A stretch of DNA of 25,281 bases, taken from assembly GCA_041674265.1 (NCBI GenBank), contig JBAYWC010000033.1, positions 1-25,281 on the forward strand, in the 5' to 3' direction. Shown piece after piece: positions 7,530 to 16,588 of the stretch. Origin of the DNA: QYQL01 sp041674265. Lineage in GTDB: Bacteria > Verrucomicrobiota > Verrucomicrobiia > Chthoniobacterales > Terrimicrobiaceae. The notes beneath the pieces are model-generated. The model searched no databases, was not told the origin of the DNA, and worked only from the letters and a program-made list of their open reading frames with translations. The translations under genes and the position numbers were made by a program. Numbering within the stretch: the stretch's first letter is position 1; each line of letters starts with the position of its first letter.

Positions 7530-8177
7530 TCATGCGGGGTTCTGATTCCCGGTGGAATCGGCGGTTTCCTCCGTCAGGGCGGAAGCGATCATCCCGAGGA
7601 TCTCCGCGCGTCCCGCGTCGAGCTTCGAGGAACTGAGCACGAATTCCGGCGGCTCCTCGCTGATCTCCCGCATGCCGGCCAGAAATGCACCGATGTTTTT
7701 TTGCGCCGCCTTTTCGGTGAGCTTGTCAGCTTTGGTGAATACGATCACGAACGGCAGCCTGCATCCGACCATCCATCGCAGGAATTCCAGGTCCAGGCTC
7801 TGCGGGCTGAGCCTGGAGTCGACCAGCGCGAATGTTCCCAGCAGGTTGGGCCGATGCTGCAGATAATCAGCCACGAACGCGCTGAAGCTGCCGCGCTCCT
7901 TCTTGGCGACTTTCGCATAGCCGTAGCCCGGAAGGTCCACCAGACTCCAGGTATTGTTGATGGTGAAAAAATTGATCAGCCGGGTCTTCCCCGGGGTACT
8001 GGAAACCTTGGCCAATCCTTCCTGCCGGGTCAGCATGTTGATGAGCGAGGATTTTCCGACGTTCGACCGCCCGATGAACGCAAACTCCGGCAGGTCCGAC
8101 TCCGGGCACGAAGCCAGGTTCGGCGAACTCGAATGAAAGACCGCGCTGGTGATCTTCACGTATTTTGTGACGCTCAT
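7530..8177 (-). CDS. engB: Ribosome biogenesis GTP-binding protein EngB/YsxC/YihA
   Basis: This 215-residue cytoplasmic GTPase helps assemble the large ribosomal subunit. Motifs are complete: G1 GRSNVGKSS at 36-44, the switch I region STPGKTRLINFF, G3 DLPGYG, G4 TKAD, and a SSS G5-like motif near the end. The start at 8177 (MSVTKYVKI) is chosen over the longer frame because GGAGG stands exactly 8 nt upstream (8186-8190). The length is normal for the family, which runs about 195-220 residues. It is transcribed away from recA. The C-terminal EETADSTGNQNPA tail is a variable extension. Confidence 0.95.
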   Translation of the reverse strand: MSVTKYVKITSAVFHSSSPNLASCPESDLPEFAFIGRSNVGKSSLINMLTRQEGLAKVSSTPGKTRLINFFTINNTWSLVDLPGYGYAKVAKKERGSFSAFVADYLQHRPNLLGTFALVDSRLSPQSLDLEFLRWMVGCRLPFVIVFTKADKLTEKAAQKNIGAFLAGMREISEEPPEFVLSSSKLDAGRAEILGMIASALTEETADSTGNQNPA

Positions 8178-8332
8178 CTTGATCGCCTCCACGCCCCGCA
8201 CGTCCTCCTTGCCCGGAACATGCAATGGGAAAGTTTTCTTCATTCGTCCCGTACTCTACCACACCCCCCGACCGCCGCTACAAGTCTGCGCATTCTGCGG
8301 GATGATGATCGAAATAAGAAAAGAGCGTGTTT

Positions 8333-8371
8333 CCCGCAAAGTCGCGATGACGCGAAGTCGCGGAGCGCGGG
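8333..8371. repeat. Extragenic palindromic/direct repeat in the engB-recA gap
   Basis: CCCGC (8333-8337) and GCGGG (8367-8371) flank two direct copies of AAGTCGCG (8339-8346, 8355-8362). Its style resembles the 'CGCAAAG..CGCGAAG' extragenic repeats common in related genomes, but I cannot check copy number. The surrounding 326-nt gap (8178-8503) must carry promoters for engB and recA. TTGATT at 8441-8446 could be a -35 for recA, but no good -10 follows at normal spacing. I saw no LexA-like operator. Confidence 0.35.
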
Positions 8372-8503
8372 ATCTGATGGCTAACCCGGCTAAAGCGGCT
8401 TGTCATGCGGCAAGGGAATATTTCTCCCATGTGGAGGTTTTTGATTCCCCGAAGCTCCTCCTCCGCGCATAGTGAACAGCCAAACCAAAAAACGACCCAA
8501 GCC

Positions 8504-9538
<1,035 letters not shown>

Positions 9539-9549
9539 GCCCTTCCACC

Positions 9550-10875
9550 GTGGAGAACCTTGATCCGTCGGCGCTGACCATCCGCTGTCTCGGGGATCGC
9601 AAAATCTCCTCCCCCTTGGAACGCCTTATGGCGGAGGGCGCCCCGGGCCATGCCTTCTACACCGACGACCACAGGGTGCTCGTCAAACACGAGCTCCCGG
9701 ATGTTTCCCGGATGATCGCCGAAGGAAAGGAATTTCCCTGCTTCGAGGTCGCCGGACCGCGCAAAAAGATCTTCTTCGACCCCGCCCAGACAAACTGCGC
9801 CATCGTCACCTGCGGCGGTCTCTGTCCGGGCTTCAACGATGTGATCCGCGCGATCGTCATGCAGGCGTATTACCGCTACGGCGTCCGGAGGATCTACGGC
9901 ATCCCCTACGGATTCGAAGGCCTGATCCCGGCATACGGGCATGCCATCGTGAACCTCACTCCCGATGCGGTTGCCAACATCCACGAGTTCGGCGGGACAT
10001 GGCTCGGCACCTCGCGCGGACCGCAGGATATCCTCCGCATGGTGGACCGGTTGCAGGAACTCGCCGTCAATATCCTCTTCGTCATCGGCGGCGACGGCAG
10101 CCAGCGCGGAGCGATTGCCATCGAGCAGGAAGCCCGGCGGCGCGGGGCGAAACTGGCGGTGGTCGGCGTGCCGAAAACCATCGACAACGACATGATCTAC
10201 ATGGACAAGAGCTTCGGCTACGAGACCGCCGCCGCCGAGGCGGTGCAGGCCGTGCATGCCGCCCATACCGAGGCCCGCAGCGCGCGCGGCGGCATCGGCC
10301 TTGTCAAGCTCATGGGCCGCCATTCCGGCTTCATCGCATGCGCGGCTGCCCTCGCCAGCGGCGAGGTCAATGCGGTTTTGATTCCCGAAGTCCCGTTCGC
10401 CCTGGATGGCCCGCACGGATTTCTCGAGGCCATGCGCCAGCGGGTGGTTTCGCGCGGACACGCGGTGATCATCACGGCCGAGGGCGCGGGACAGGAACAC
10501 CTCGGCTCAAGCGGCCAGACCGATGCCTCCGGCAATATCCGTCTCGGCGATATCGGGCGCTTTTTGAAGGACCGCCTCGCCGCGCACTTCCAAGAATGCG
10601 GGACCGCGCTGACCCTGAAATATATTGACCCGAGCTACATGATCCGAAGCGTGCCGGCTTCGCCCCAGGACCGGATTTATTGCATGCGCCTCGGCCAGGC
10701 GGCGGTGCATGCGGGGATGGCTGGCAAGACCGGGCTCATCGTTGCCCGGTGGCACAGCGTTTATGTCCATGTCCCCATCGCCATCGCCACTTCTGCGCGG
10801 CGCACCGTTGACCCGGGGCAGGATATCTGGCTTTCCGTCCTGGAATCCACCGGCCAGCCTCCCCGGTATTACTGA
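9550..10875 (+). CDS. pfkA: ATP-dependent 6-phosphofructokinase (plant-like, group II)
   Basis: This 441-residue protein phosphorylates fructose 6-phosphate in glycolysis. Motifs are CGGLCPGFNDVIR (88-100), IPYGFEGL (118-125), GGDGSQ (180-185), PKTIDND with the catalytic Asp (208-214), and MGRHSGFIA (255-263). Gly in GGDG rather than Asp (GGDD) favours ATP over pyrophosphate, although the Lys in PKTIDND is shared with both plant-type ATP enzymes and pyrophosphate enzymes. The N-terminal 80 residues before the fold are typical of the longer plant/bacterial 'clade X' forms. It starts with GTG 11 nt after recA without a clear ribosome binding site, so translational coupling is possible. Its stop lies 4 nt from the convergent lipoprotein stop. 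Confidence 0.9.
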   Translation: MENLDPSALTIRCLGDRKISSPLERLMAEGAPGHAFYTDDHRVLVKHELPDVSRMIAEGKEFPCFEVAGPRKKIFFDPAQTNCAIVTCGGLCPGFNDVIRAIVMQAYYRYGVRRIYGIPYGFEGLIPAYGHAIVNLTPDAVANIHEFGGTWLGTSRGPQDILRMVDRLQELAVNILFVIGGDGSQRGAIAIEQEARRRGAKLAVVGVPKTIDNDMIYMDKSFGYETAAAEAVQAVHAAHTEARSARGGIGLVKLMGRHSGFIACAAALASGEVNAVLIPEVPFALDGPHGFLEAMRQRVVSRGHAVIITAEGAGQEHLGSSGQTDASGNIRLGDIGRFLKDRLAAHFQECGTALTLKYIDPSYMIRSVPASPQDRIYCMRLGQAAVHAGMAGKTGLIVARWHSVYVHVPIAIATSARRTVDPGQDIWLSVLESTGQPPRYY

Positions 10876-10879
10876 AGCC

Positions 10880-11296
10880 TCAGTGGGCGAGCTGTTCGAG
10901 CCGCATCGGGCGGCCAAAGCTTTTCACGTAGGGAATCGCGCGCGAGAACCGGCCCGCGAGAAGTCCGGGCCGCTGAAATTCGAGCACGGCGCTGTAGTAA
11001 TACCAGTCGCCCTGGGCGATGAGCAAATAGGCGCGTTCGCCGCTGACCACTCCCTGCACGCTGTAGCTGCCGATGGTGCCCGTGATCCTGCGCCCGGATT
11101 GGGTGAACGAAGCGTGCCCCCAGTCGTCGCTGGTCCAATTTCCGCCGATCTCGATGCCCGCCGGCTCGGATTGATCGGAGAGCCAATTGTCGCCGGTCTT
11201 GTTGTTCCGGTTGTAGCGCGCGTCGTTGAACTCGGTCACATACGAACACCCGGAAAGAACGGCGAGCAAAAGAAGCCCCGAGACAATTCCTCTCAT
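10880..11296 (-). CDS. Small lipoprotein, paralogue of the next gene
   Basis: I do not recognise the family of this 138-residue protein. Residues 1-17 are a lipoprotein signal (MRGIVSGLLLLAVLSGC) with lipobox LSGC and Cys17, so it is probably membrane-anchored. The mature part has a beta-rich domain with the pattern GNWTSDDWGHASFTQSGRRITGTIG, then SGERAYLLIAQGDWYYYSAVLE, and ends near IPYVKSFGRPMRLEQL. The same pattern recurs in the upstream gene (11298-11711), so the two arose by duplication. It starts one base after that gene's stop (TGAGATG), which indicates translational coupling. A lipocalin-like or small beta-barrel fold is a guess from the alternating pattern. Confidence 0.8.
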   Translation of the reverse strand: MRGIVSGLLLLAVLSGCSYVTEFNDARYNRNNKTGDNWLSDQSEPAGIEIGGNWTSDDWGHASFTQSGRRITGTIGSYSVQGVVSGERAYLLIAQGDWYYYSAVLEFQRPGLLAGRFSRAIPYVKSFGRPMRLEQLAH

Positions 11297-11297
11297 C

Positions 11298-11711
11298 TCA
11301 ATACACGATTTTGTCCAGATGAACCGGCAGGGCGTCCTCCGTCGAGAACGGGATGCAGGAGGAATACGCGCCCTCCAAGATCTCGGAATTCTTCCGCTTC
11401 AGGATCATCGCATGTTCGTTCCACTCGTCGTCCACGAGCAGAAGATAGGCGCTTCTCCCGCTTGCAAGGCCCTTGATGTGGAAATGCGCGATGGCTCCTG
11501 TGATTTTGTCGCCACGCTGGTTGAGGGCGACCGTCCCCCAGTCCGGAGAGTAATAAACCCCCTCGAAATTGGTTTTGGCAGGCCCCTTGTCATTGGCGGC
11601 GAGCCAGGATCGGGCCGCCGCGTCGTTCCTGGCATATTTCTCGGTGAGCGTGCAGCCGGAAGTCAGTGAAACAACAGCCACAACAACCAATAGCAGAAGC
11701 GGAGTTTTCAT
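11298..11711 (-). CDS. Small lipoprotein, first of a paralogous pair
   Basis: This 137-residue predicted lipoprotein has signal MKTPLLLLVVVAVVSLTSGC, with Cys20 as the lipidation site. The ATG at 11711 is chosen because the longer frame uses an unlikely TTG only two codons upstream. Its core, GVYYSPDWGTVALNQRGDKI followed by TGAIAHFHIKGLASGRSAYL, aligns without large gaps to the downstream paralogue. Shared features are the Y/W-x-S-x-DWG motif, the Q-x-G-x-x-ITG-x-I motif and the SG-x-x-AYLL motif. Function is unknown. The pair may act together at the cell envelope, since they form a two-gene operon convergent with pfkA. Confidence 0.8.
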   Translation of the reverse strand: MKTPLLLLVVVAVVSLTSGCTLTEKYARNDAAARSWLAANDKGPAKTNFEGVYYSPDWGTVALNQRGDKITGAIAHFHIKGLASGRSAYLLLVDDEWNEHAMILKRKNSEILEGAYSSCIPFSTEDALPVHLDKIVY

Positions 11712-11779
11712 GCGCAACCCCTACCACTTCATTTTTCCGCCGTAAAGCACAGTTTCACCACCGCACATCCCTTAGGATT

Positions 11780-12802
11780 TCAGACCTTGCCCGTCGGGGC
11801 GGAATTTCCGGCCCTCTGCTGAATCCCTTTCGAAATCCCTCCGACCACCTTCGTGAGCCCGCGCTCGAAAAGAAATTGGTGTTTCGGCGAGCCGTCCCGG
11901 TGAACGATTTCGATTTTATCGCAGAGAAACCCGGCCCGGTGCGAGACATCCGCCCCGGCGATATCCATTGCCAGCACCATCCCTCCGAACAGGCTGGGGG
12001 CCACGAAAAACAACCGGGCCGGTTCCTCCTGGAGGCAGACCAGCCAGCCGCCCAGATTGGCCTCCAGTCGCGGGCCGCCACCGCTCAGGCACGGAACAGC
12101 CCACCCGATGGGCGCGGTGCCGGCGTGGGCTCTGCGGAGCTGCATTTCGCAACGCCCCGGCAGCCGTTGCCCGGGGGTGGTTTCCAGATCGGCCTCGGGA
12201 GGGGAGTTGAGCTTCCTCCATGCCAGCCAGAGCTTCGCGCGGATCCCGCGCAGGAGCTTCGGCAACATCGTCACAACCACCCCGGTAAAAACCAGCGCGA
12301 CGATCAGGGCGATCACCGGATTCCACGCGAGCAGTCCCAGTCCCGCAAAAACCACGCCGTCCTCGGCGAGGCTCAGTCCGATGTTGGAAAACGGTTCGGG
12401 CGAGGTGTTGGCCGCAAGGCGGGTCCCGGCCTTGGCGATATGCGCCGCCAGCGCCATGCCGCCGGCCAGCAATGCCGCCACGATTTCAAAGACCGGATGG
12501 GCGTCACCGAGCGCCGCCACCGCCAACGCGGCGGCCCCCACCGGACGGATGACCGTGTGCACGGAATCCCATGCCGTGTCGATCCAGGGGATCTTGTCCG
12601 CAAAAAACTCGACGGCGTAAAGAATCCCGGCCACTCCGATGACAACCGGGTCCGAGAGGATGGAGAGGTCGTGGAGCGCGGGCGAAAGGGCCACCCAATC
12701 CATCCGGATTGCCAGCCCGGTCACAAAAACCGTGAGGTAGAGGTTGATCCCGGCCAAGCTGGCCAGCCCCAGCGCCACCCCAAGCAAACTCAACTCTTGC
12801 AT
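11780..12802 (-). CDS. DUF4126 membrane protein with an extra C-terminal domain
   Basis: This 340-residue protein has two parts. Residues 1-200 match the DUF4126 family: hydrophobic segments at about 5-28, 52-70, 85-105, 108-125 and 160-188, with the typical SLAGINLYLTVFVTGLA opening and the Ser/Pro-rich EPFSNIGLSLAEDG segment. Residues 205-340 are soluble, with a Gly-rich region (GGGPRLEANLGGWLV), a hydrophobic helix-like piece (FFVAPSLFGGMVLAMDI) and a basic Ser/Gly tail. I do not recognise the second part. No biochemical role is known for DUF4126. There is no clear ribosome binding site before the ATG at 12802. It lies 68 nt upstream of the lipoprotein pair and may share their transcript. 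Confidence 0.8.
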   Translation of the reverse strand: MQELSLLGVALGLASLAGINLYLTVFVTGLAIRMDWVALSPALHDLSILSDPVVIGVAGILYAVEFFADKIPWIDTAWDSVHTVIRPVGAAALAVAALGDAHPVFEIVAALLAGGMALAAHIAKAGTRLAANTSPEPFSNIGLSLAEDGVVFAGLGLLAWNPVIALIVALVFTGVVVTMLPKLLRGIRAKLWLAWRKLNSPPEADLETTPGQRLPGRCEMQLRRAHAGTAPIGWAVPCLSGGGPRLEANLGGWLVCLQEEPARLFFVAPSLFGGMVLAMDIAGADVSHRAGFLCDKIEIVHRDGSPKHQFLFERGLTKVVGGISKGIQQRAGNSAPTGKV

Positions 12803-12896
12803 GTCGGGAGTATCGACCGGGACGGAAAATTGTCACGAAGGGACTGCGGAGGCACAGAGAGTCCTGCTATTGGGAAAGGGAAATATACCAAAACTT

Positions 12897-12911
12897 GCAG
12901 CCGAAAGCTGC
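12897..12911. repeat. Small perfect hairpin GCAGC/GCTGC
   Basis: GCAGC (12897-12901) and GCTGC (12907-12911) enclose a CGAAA loop. CGAAAGCTGC recurs at 13014-13023 next to the larger palindrome. Another weak palindrome, GGACT/AGTCC at 12841-12864, contains GCGGAGGCACAGAG, which resembles a common extragenic repeat of this bacterial group. None is followed by a T run, so these are repeats rather than terminators. Confidence 0.35.
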
Positions 12912-13001
12912 CTCCCGAGTATTTCGGGCAACGCGCAGACCGCTTTGGCCCGCATCATCAAACGGCGCCTGGAAACACCCCGTGTCCCCTTCCTCTGTCT
13001 C

Positions 13002-13098
13002 GGGCGCCTCTCCGAAAGCTGCAAGCGCGCAGGTCTGGCCGGAGGCATGGGTGTCCCGCCCGTTCCCCCTGGACTCTGCCGCTTTCGGAGAGGCGCCC
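13002..13098. repeat. 97-bp palindromic element with perfect 18-bp arms
   Basis: GGGCGCCTCTCCGAAAGC (13002-13019) is exactly complementary to GCTTTCGGAGAGGCGCCC (13081-13098), with a 61-nt GC-rich loop between. It lies in the 341-nt gap (12803-13143) between the DUF4126 gene start and the fumarase stop. It looks like an extragenic palindrome of the REP/BIME type and could also stall or end transcripts from the fumarase operon. No gene is evident in the gap. Copy number elsewhere cannot be judged from this window. Confidence 0.65.
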
Positions 13099-13143
13099 AA
13101 AAATGCCGGCGACGACAAGCCCCGGCAATCCCCCACCGAAAAT

Positions 13144-14799
13144 TCAATTCCCGCCAACCGCGCAGTCCTCGCAGGGCTTGATCTGCTGGAAAAAATCGTT
13201 CCCTTTGTCATCCACGAGGATGAAGGCCGGGAAGTCCACGACGTCGATTTTCCAGACCGCTTCCATCCCCAGCTCCGGGTATTCGAGCATCTCGACTTTC
13301 CGGATGTTGTCCTGGGCCAAAATGGCGGCGGGGCCGCCGATCGAGCCGAGATAAAATCCGCCGTGGTTTTTGCAGGCATCGGTCACCTGCCTGCTACGAT
13401 TGCCTTTGGCGATCATGATCATCGAGCCGCCCTGGGACTGGAAAAGGTCCACGTAGCTGTCCATGCGCCCGGCGGTGGTAGGTCCGAAGGACCCGGATGG
13501 CAGGCCTTTGGGCGTCTTGGCGGGACCGGCGTAATAGACGGGGTGATCCTTGAAATATTGCGGAAGGCCCTCGCCGCGATCGAGGCGTTCCTTGAGCTTC
13601 GCATGCGCGATGTCGCGGGCCACGACGATGGTGCCGGTGAGTTCGAGCTGCGTGGTCACCGGATGCTTCGAGAGTTCCTTCAGGATCTCCGGCATCGGGC
13701 GGTCGAGGTCGATCTTCACGCTGTGCTTCGCGGAGGCCCGGCGGTGGCGGTCGGGAATGAAACGTCCGGGATTCGTTTCCAGCGCCTCGATCCAAAGCCC
13801 GTCCTTGTCGATCCGGGCCTTGATGTTGCGGTCCGCCGAACAGGAAACCCCCATGCCGACCGGGCAGGACGCGCCGTGTCGCGGCAGGCGGACGATCCGC
13901 ACGTCGAGCGCGAAATACTTGCCGCCGAATTGCGCGCCGATCCCGCATGTCTGCGCGGCTTTGAGGATCTTGTTTTCCAGTTCGACATCCCGGAATGCCC
14001 GGCCGAGCGCATTTCCATCGGCCGGCAGCGCGTCGAGGGATTTGGTGCTGGCGAGCTTGACGGTCTTCAGGCAGGCCTCGGCGGAAGTGCCCCCGATCAC
14101 GAACGCGAGATGATAGGGCGGGCAGGCGGCGGTCCCGAGCGTCTGCATCTTTTCCATGAGAAATTTCTCGAGGCTCGCGGGATTGAGGAGCGCCTTGGTC
14201 TCCTGGAAGAGATACGTCTTGTTCGCCGATCCGCCGCCTTTCGTGACAAAAAGGAAATCGTACGACATCCCCCCGGTGGCACAAATGTCGATCTGAGCCG
14301 GCAGGTTGGTTCCGGTGTTGACCTCGTCATACATGTCGAGCGCCGCCGTCTGCGAGTAACGCAGGTTCTCGCCGGTATAGGTTTCGTAAATCCCGCGGGA
14401 GATCGCCTCCTCGTCGTGGCCACCGGTCCAGACCTGCTGGCCTTTCTTCGCGACAACCGTCGCCGTTCCGGTGTCCTGGCAAAACGGAAGAACCCCGTGG
14501 GCCGAAACCTCGGCATTGCGCAGAAGCGTGAGCGCCACGGTCCGGTCGTTTTCGCTGGCCTGCGGGTCGTCGAGGATGGCTCCCACCTGCGCCAGGTGCG
14601 CGGGACGAAGGAGGAAGGAAACGTCGCGGACCGCGGTCTTGGCCAGGTAGGTCAGCCCTTCGGGCTCGACCATCAAGACCGGCTTCCCGTCAAACTCGCG
14701 CACCGAAACGAATTCCTCTGTCAGCTTCTTGTATTCGGTCGTGTCCTCGCCCAGTGGAAAAGGCTTTTGATAGTTGAATGCCGGAGCTGGTTTTGACAT
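13144..14799 (-). CDS. fumA: Fumarate hydratase, class I (iron-sulfur)
   Basis: This 551-residue enzyme interconverts fumarate and malate in the citric acid cycle. It uses an oxygen-sensitive [4Fe-4S] cluster. It matches the single-chain FumA/FumB form (about 548 residues) from end to end. The probable cluster ligands are Cys107 (FCQDTGT), Cys226 (GTAACPPYH) and Cys320 (GVSCSADRN). The beta-part carries SGSFGPTTAGRMDSYV and QGGSMIMIAKGNRS, and a CEDC near the end. The ATG at 14799 is 55 nt beyond the stop of the ABC exporter on the same strand. That gap has a TATTAT box, so the gene may have its own promoter as well. Confidence 0.95.
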   Translation of the reverse strand: MSKPAPAFNYQKPFPLGEDTTEYKKLTEEFVSVREFDGKPVLMVEPEGLTYLAKTAVRDVSFLLRPAHLAQVGAILDDPQASENDRTVALTLLRNAEVSAHGVLPFCQDTGTATVVAKKGQQVWTGGHDEEAISRGIYETYTGENLRYSQTAALDMYDEVNTGTNLPAQIDICATGGMSYDFLFVTKGGGSANKTYLFQETKALLNPASLEKFLMEKMQTLGTAACPPYHLAFVIGGTSAEACLKTVKLASTKSLDALPADGNALGRAFRDVELENKILKAAQTCGIGAQFGGKYFALDVRIVRLPRHGASCPVGMGVSCSADRNIKARIDKDGLWIEALETNPGRFIPDRHRRASAKHSVKIDLDRPMPEILKELSKHPVTTQLELTGTIVVARDIAHAKLKERLDRGEGLPQYFKDHPVYYAGPAKTPKGLPSGSFGPTTAGRMDSYVDLFQSQGGSMIMIAKGNRSRQVTDACKNHGGFYLGSIGGPAAILAQDNIRKVEMLEYPELGMEAVWKIDVVDFPAFILVDDKGNDFFQQIKPCEDCAVGGN

Positions 14800-14820
14800 G
14801 GCTTCGTGGTATTAGAAAAA

Positions 14821-14852
14821 ATAATAGTGCCAGAAACCCGCGATTTTCGCAA
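14821..14852 (-). promoter_or_regulatory. Possible promoter of the fumarase gene
   Basis: On the minus strand TTGCGA (complement of 14847-14852) is followed 20 nt later by TATTAT (complement of 14821-14826), close to the TATAAT consensus. It lies in an AT-rich stretch just before fumA. The spacing is longer than the ideal 17 nt, so this is only a candidate. Confidence 0.25.
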
Positions 14853-14854
14853 CC

Positions 14855-16585
14855 TCAATGCTCGCGGGTTTCCATGAAGCTGTTCTTGCAGAGGCGGGCG
14901 TAGAGTCCATCCCGCGCGATGAGGTCGTCGTGGCGCCCGCGCTCGATGATTCGGCCGCGCTCCAGCACGAGAATCTGCGAGGCGTGGCGGACGGTCGAAA
15001 GCCGGTGGGCGATGACGAAGCTGGTCCGGTGTTCCATGAGCCGGTCCAGCGCCTGCTGGATGAGGATTTCGGTGGCCGTGTCCACGCTGGCGGTCGCCTC
15101 GTCGAGGATCAGGATCGGCGGATTTTTCAGCAGCGCGCGCGCGATGGAAATCCGTTGCTTCTCGCCGACGCTGAGCCGGATCCCCCGCTCGCCCACGGGC
15201 GAATGGAGCCCCTTGGGCAGGCGGCGCACGAAGTCCGCCGCATTGGCCGCCTCCAGGACTTGCCACATCTCGTCCTCCGTCGCTTCGGGCTTGCCGACAC
15301 GCAAGTTCTCCGCCGTCGTCCCATTGAAAAGAAACGTCTCCTGCGTGACGACGGCGACGTTCCGCCGAACGTGGTGTCTCGGGATTTGGCGCAGGGGAAT
15401 CCCGTCCAGCAGGATTTCTCCCTGCCCGAATTCGTAGAACCGGATCAGCAGGTTCACCAGGGTGGATTTGCCGGCTCCGGTCGGCCCCACAAGCGCAATC
15501 GTTTCACCCGAACGCGCGGACAGGCTCACATCCGCGAGGACGGGAAGGTCTCCCGAATAGGAAAAGGAGACATGGCGGTACTCGACCGCTCCGCGGATTT
15601 CCTTGACTCCGGCCTCCGGGCTGTCGGCAACTTCCGGATCGGAATCCATGATCTCAAAAACCCGGTCGCCGGCCGCCCGTCCGGCCTGGAAAATCTGGTT
15701 GAGCTGGTGCAGCCGGCCCACCGGTTCATAGAGGTAGCGGGCCAGCACAAAGAAGGCGACGAGCACACCGACATCCATCCGCCCGGCCAGAACCTCGCGC
15801 GCGCCGTAGCCGGCAATGAGAAGCATCCCGCATGAAGTGAAGAATCCCATGGCCGGCTGGTAGACCGCCCATGCCCGCATGACGATCAGCGTGGTCTTCC
15901 GCACCGCATCGCTCGCGGCGTCGAACCGGGAATGCTCCCGGTCCTCGCTCGTATAGGTTTTGATCTGCCGGATGCCGGCAATGCTGTCGTGCAGCAGGGA
16001 GTTCAGGGCGGACACCGACTTGCGCTGGAGCTGGTAACGCGAACGCGCGGTCAGCGTGTAGATCAATGCCCCGGCGGCCAGAAGGGGAATGGGCAGCAGC
16101 GCCGCCACGGTCAAAGACGGACTCCAGGCCAGCATCATCCCGCTCACGATCAGGATCTGCAACACCGCGACCGTCCCCTGCTCGATGCCGTCGATCAGCA
16201 CCCGCTCGACGCTGGTCACGTCCTCGATCAGCCGCGTCATGATGTCGCCGGTCGCGCGGTTGTCGAACCACGGCAACGGAAGCCTCTGGATATGCCCGTA
16301 AAGCTCGCTGCGCAGGTCGAAGATGACTTTCTGCTCGAAATGGTTGTTGAAAATGATCCTCAGGCTGTCGAGCAGCTCCTGCAGAAAAAACGCCGCGAAA
16401 CCCGCCGCCAGCAGAGGCGGCAGAAGCCCCGGCTGGTTCCCCCGGATCACATCGTCCACGATCCTCTGCGTCACCGCCGGAAAAACCACCACCATCAGGG
16501 TGCCCAGGACCGCGCAGCCCAGCGTGGCAAACGCCAGCAGGGGATACCGGCGCACGTAGGGCAGGACGCGGAAAAAAACGGCCAC
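14855..16585 (-). CDS. ABC exporter with fused membrane and ATPase domains (MsbA/lipid or drug type)
   Basis: This 576-residue half-transporter is expected to work as a homodimer in the inner membrane. Residues 1-300 contain six hydrophobic segments and the coupling helices typical of type IV exporters (FDNRATGDIMTRLIEDV, LLHDSIAGIRQIKTY). The ATPase domain has Walker A GPTGAGKST at 367-375, Q-loop VTQETFLFNGT, signature LSVGEKQR at 471-478 (Val where most have Gly), Walker B ILILDEAT at 491-498 and the switch His in IAHRLST. It starts with GTG 3 nt after the terC stop, with AAGGA 10 nt upstream (complement of 16596-16600). Lipid A flipping or drug export are both possible; the sequence does not decide. 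Confidence 0.92.
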   Translation of the reverse strand: MAVFFRVLPYVRRYPLLAFATLGCAVLGTLMVVVFPAVTQRIVDDVIRGNQPGLLPPLLAAGFAAFFLQELLDSLRIIFNNHFEQKVIFDLRSELYGHIQRLPLPWFDNRATGDIMTRLIEDVTSVERVLIDGIEQGTVAVLQILIVSGMMLAWSPSLTVAALLPIPLLAAGALIYTLTARSRYQLQRKSVSALNSLLHDSIAGIRQIKTYTSEDREHSRFDAASDAVRKTTLIVMRAWAVYQPAMGFFTSCGMLLIAGYGAREVLAGRMDVGVLVAFFVLARYLYEPVGRLHQLNQIFQAGRAAGDRVFEIMDSDPEVADSPEAGVKEIRGAVEYRHVSFSYSGDLPVLADVSLSARSGETIALVGPTGAGKSTLVNLLIRFYEFGQGEILLDGIPLRQIPRHHVRRNVAVVTQETFLFNGTTAENLRVGKPEATEDEMWQVLEAANAADFVRRLPKGLHSPVGERGIRLSVGEKQRISIARALLKNPPILILDEATASVDTATEILIQQALDRLMEHRTSFVIAHRLSTVRHASQILVLERGRIIERGRHDDLIARDGLYARLCKNSFMETREH

Positions 16586-16588
16586 GGC

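Noticed and set aside
8244..8503. A LexA operator upstream of recA
   Set aside because: I found no convincing palindrome of a known SOS-box type; the palindromes present look like extragenic repeats.
9550..10875. Pyrophosphate-dependent phosphofructokinase
   Set aside because: GGDGS carries Gly at the position that is Asp in pyrophosphate enzymes. The Lys in PKTIDND alone is not decisive.
12895..14796. A 633-codon plus-strand frame
   Set aside because: It is antisense to class I fumarase, which shows all cluster cysteines. No family motif is seen in the long frame.
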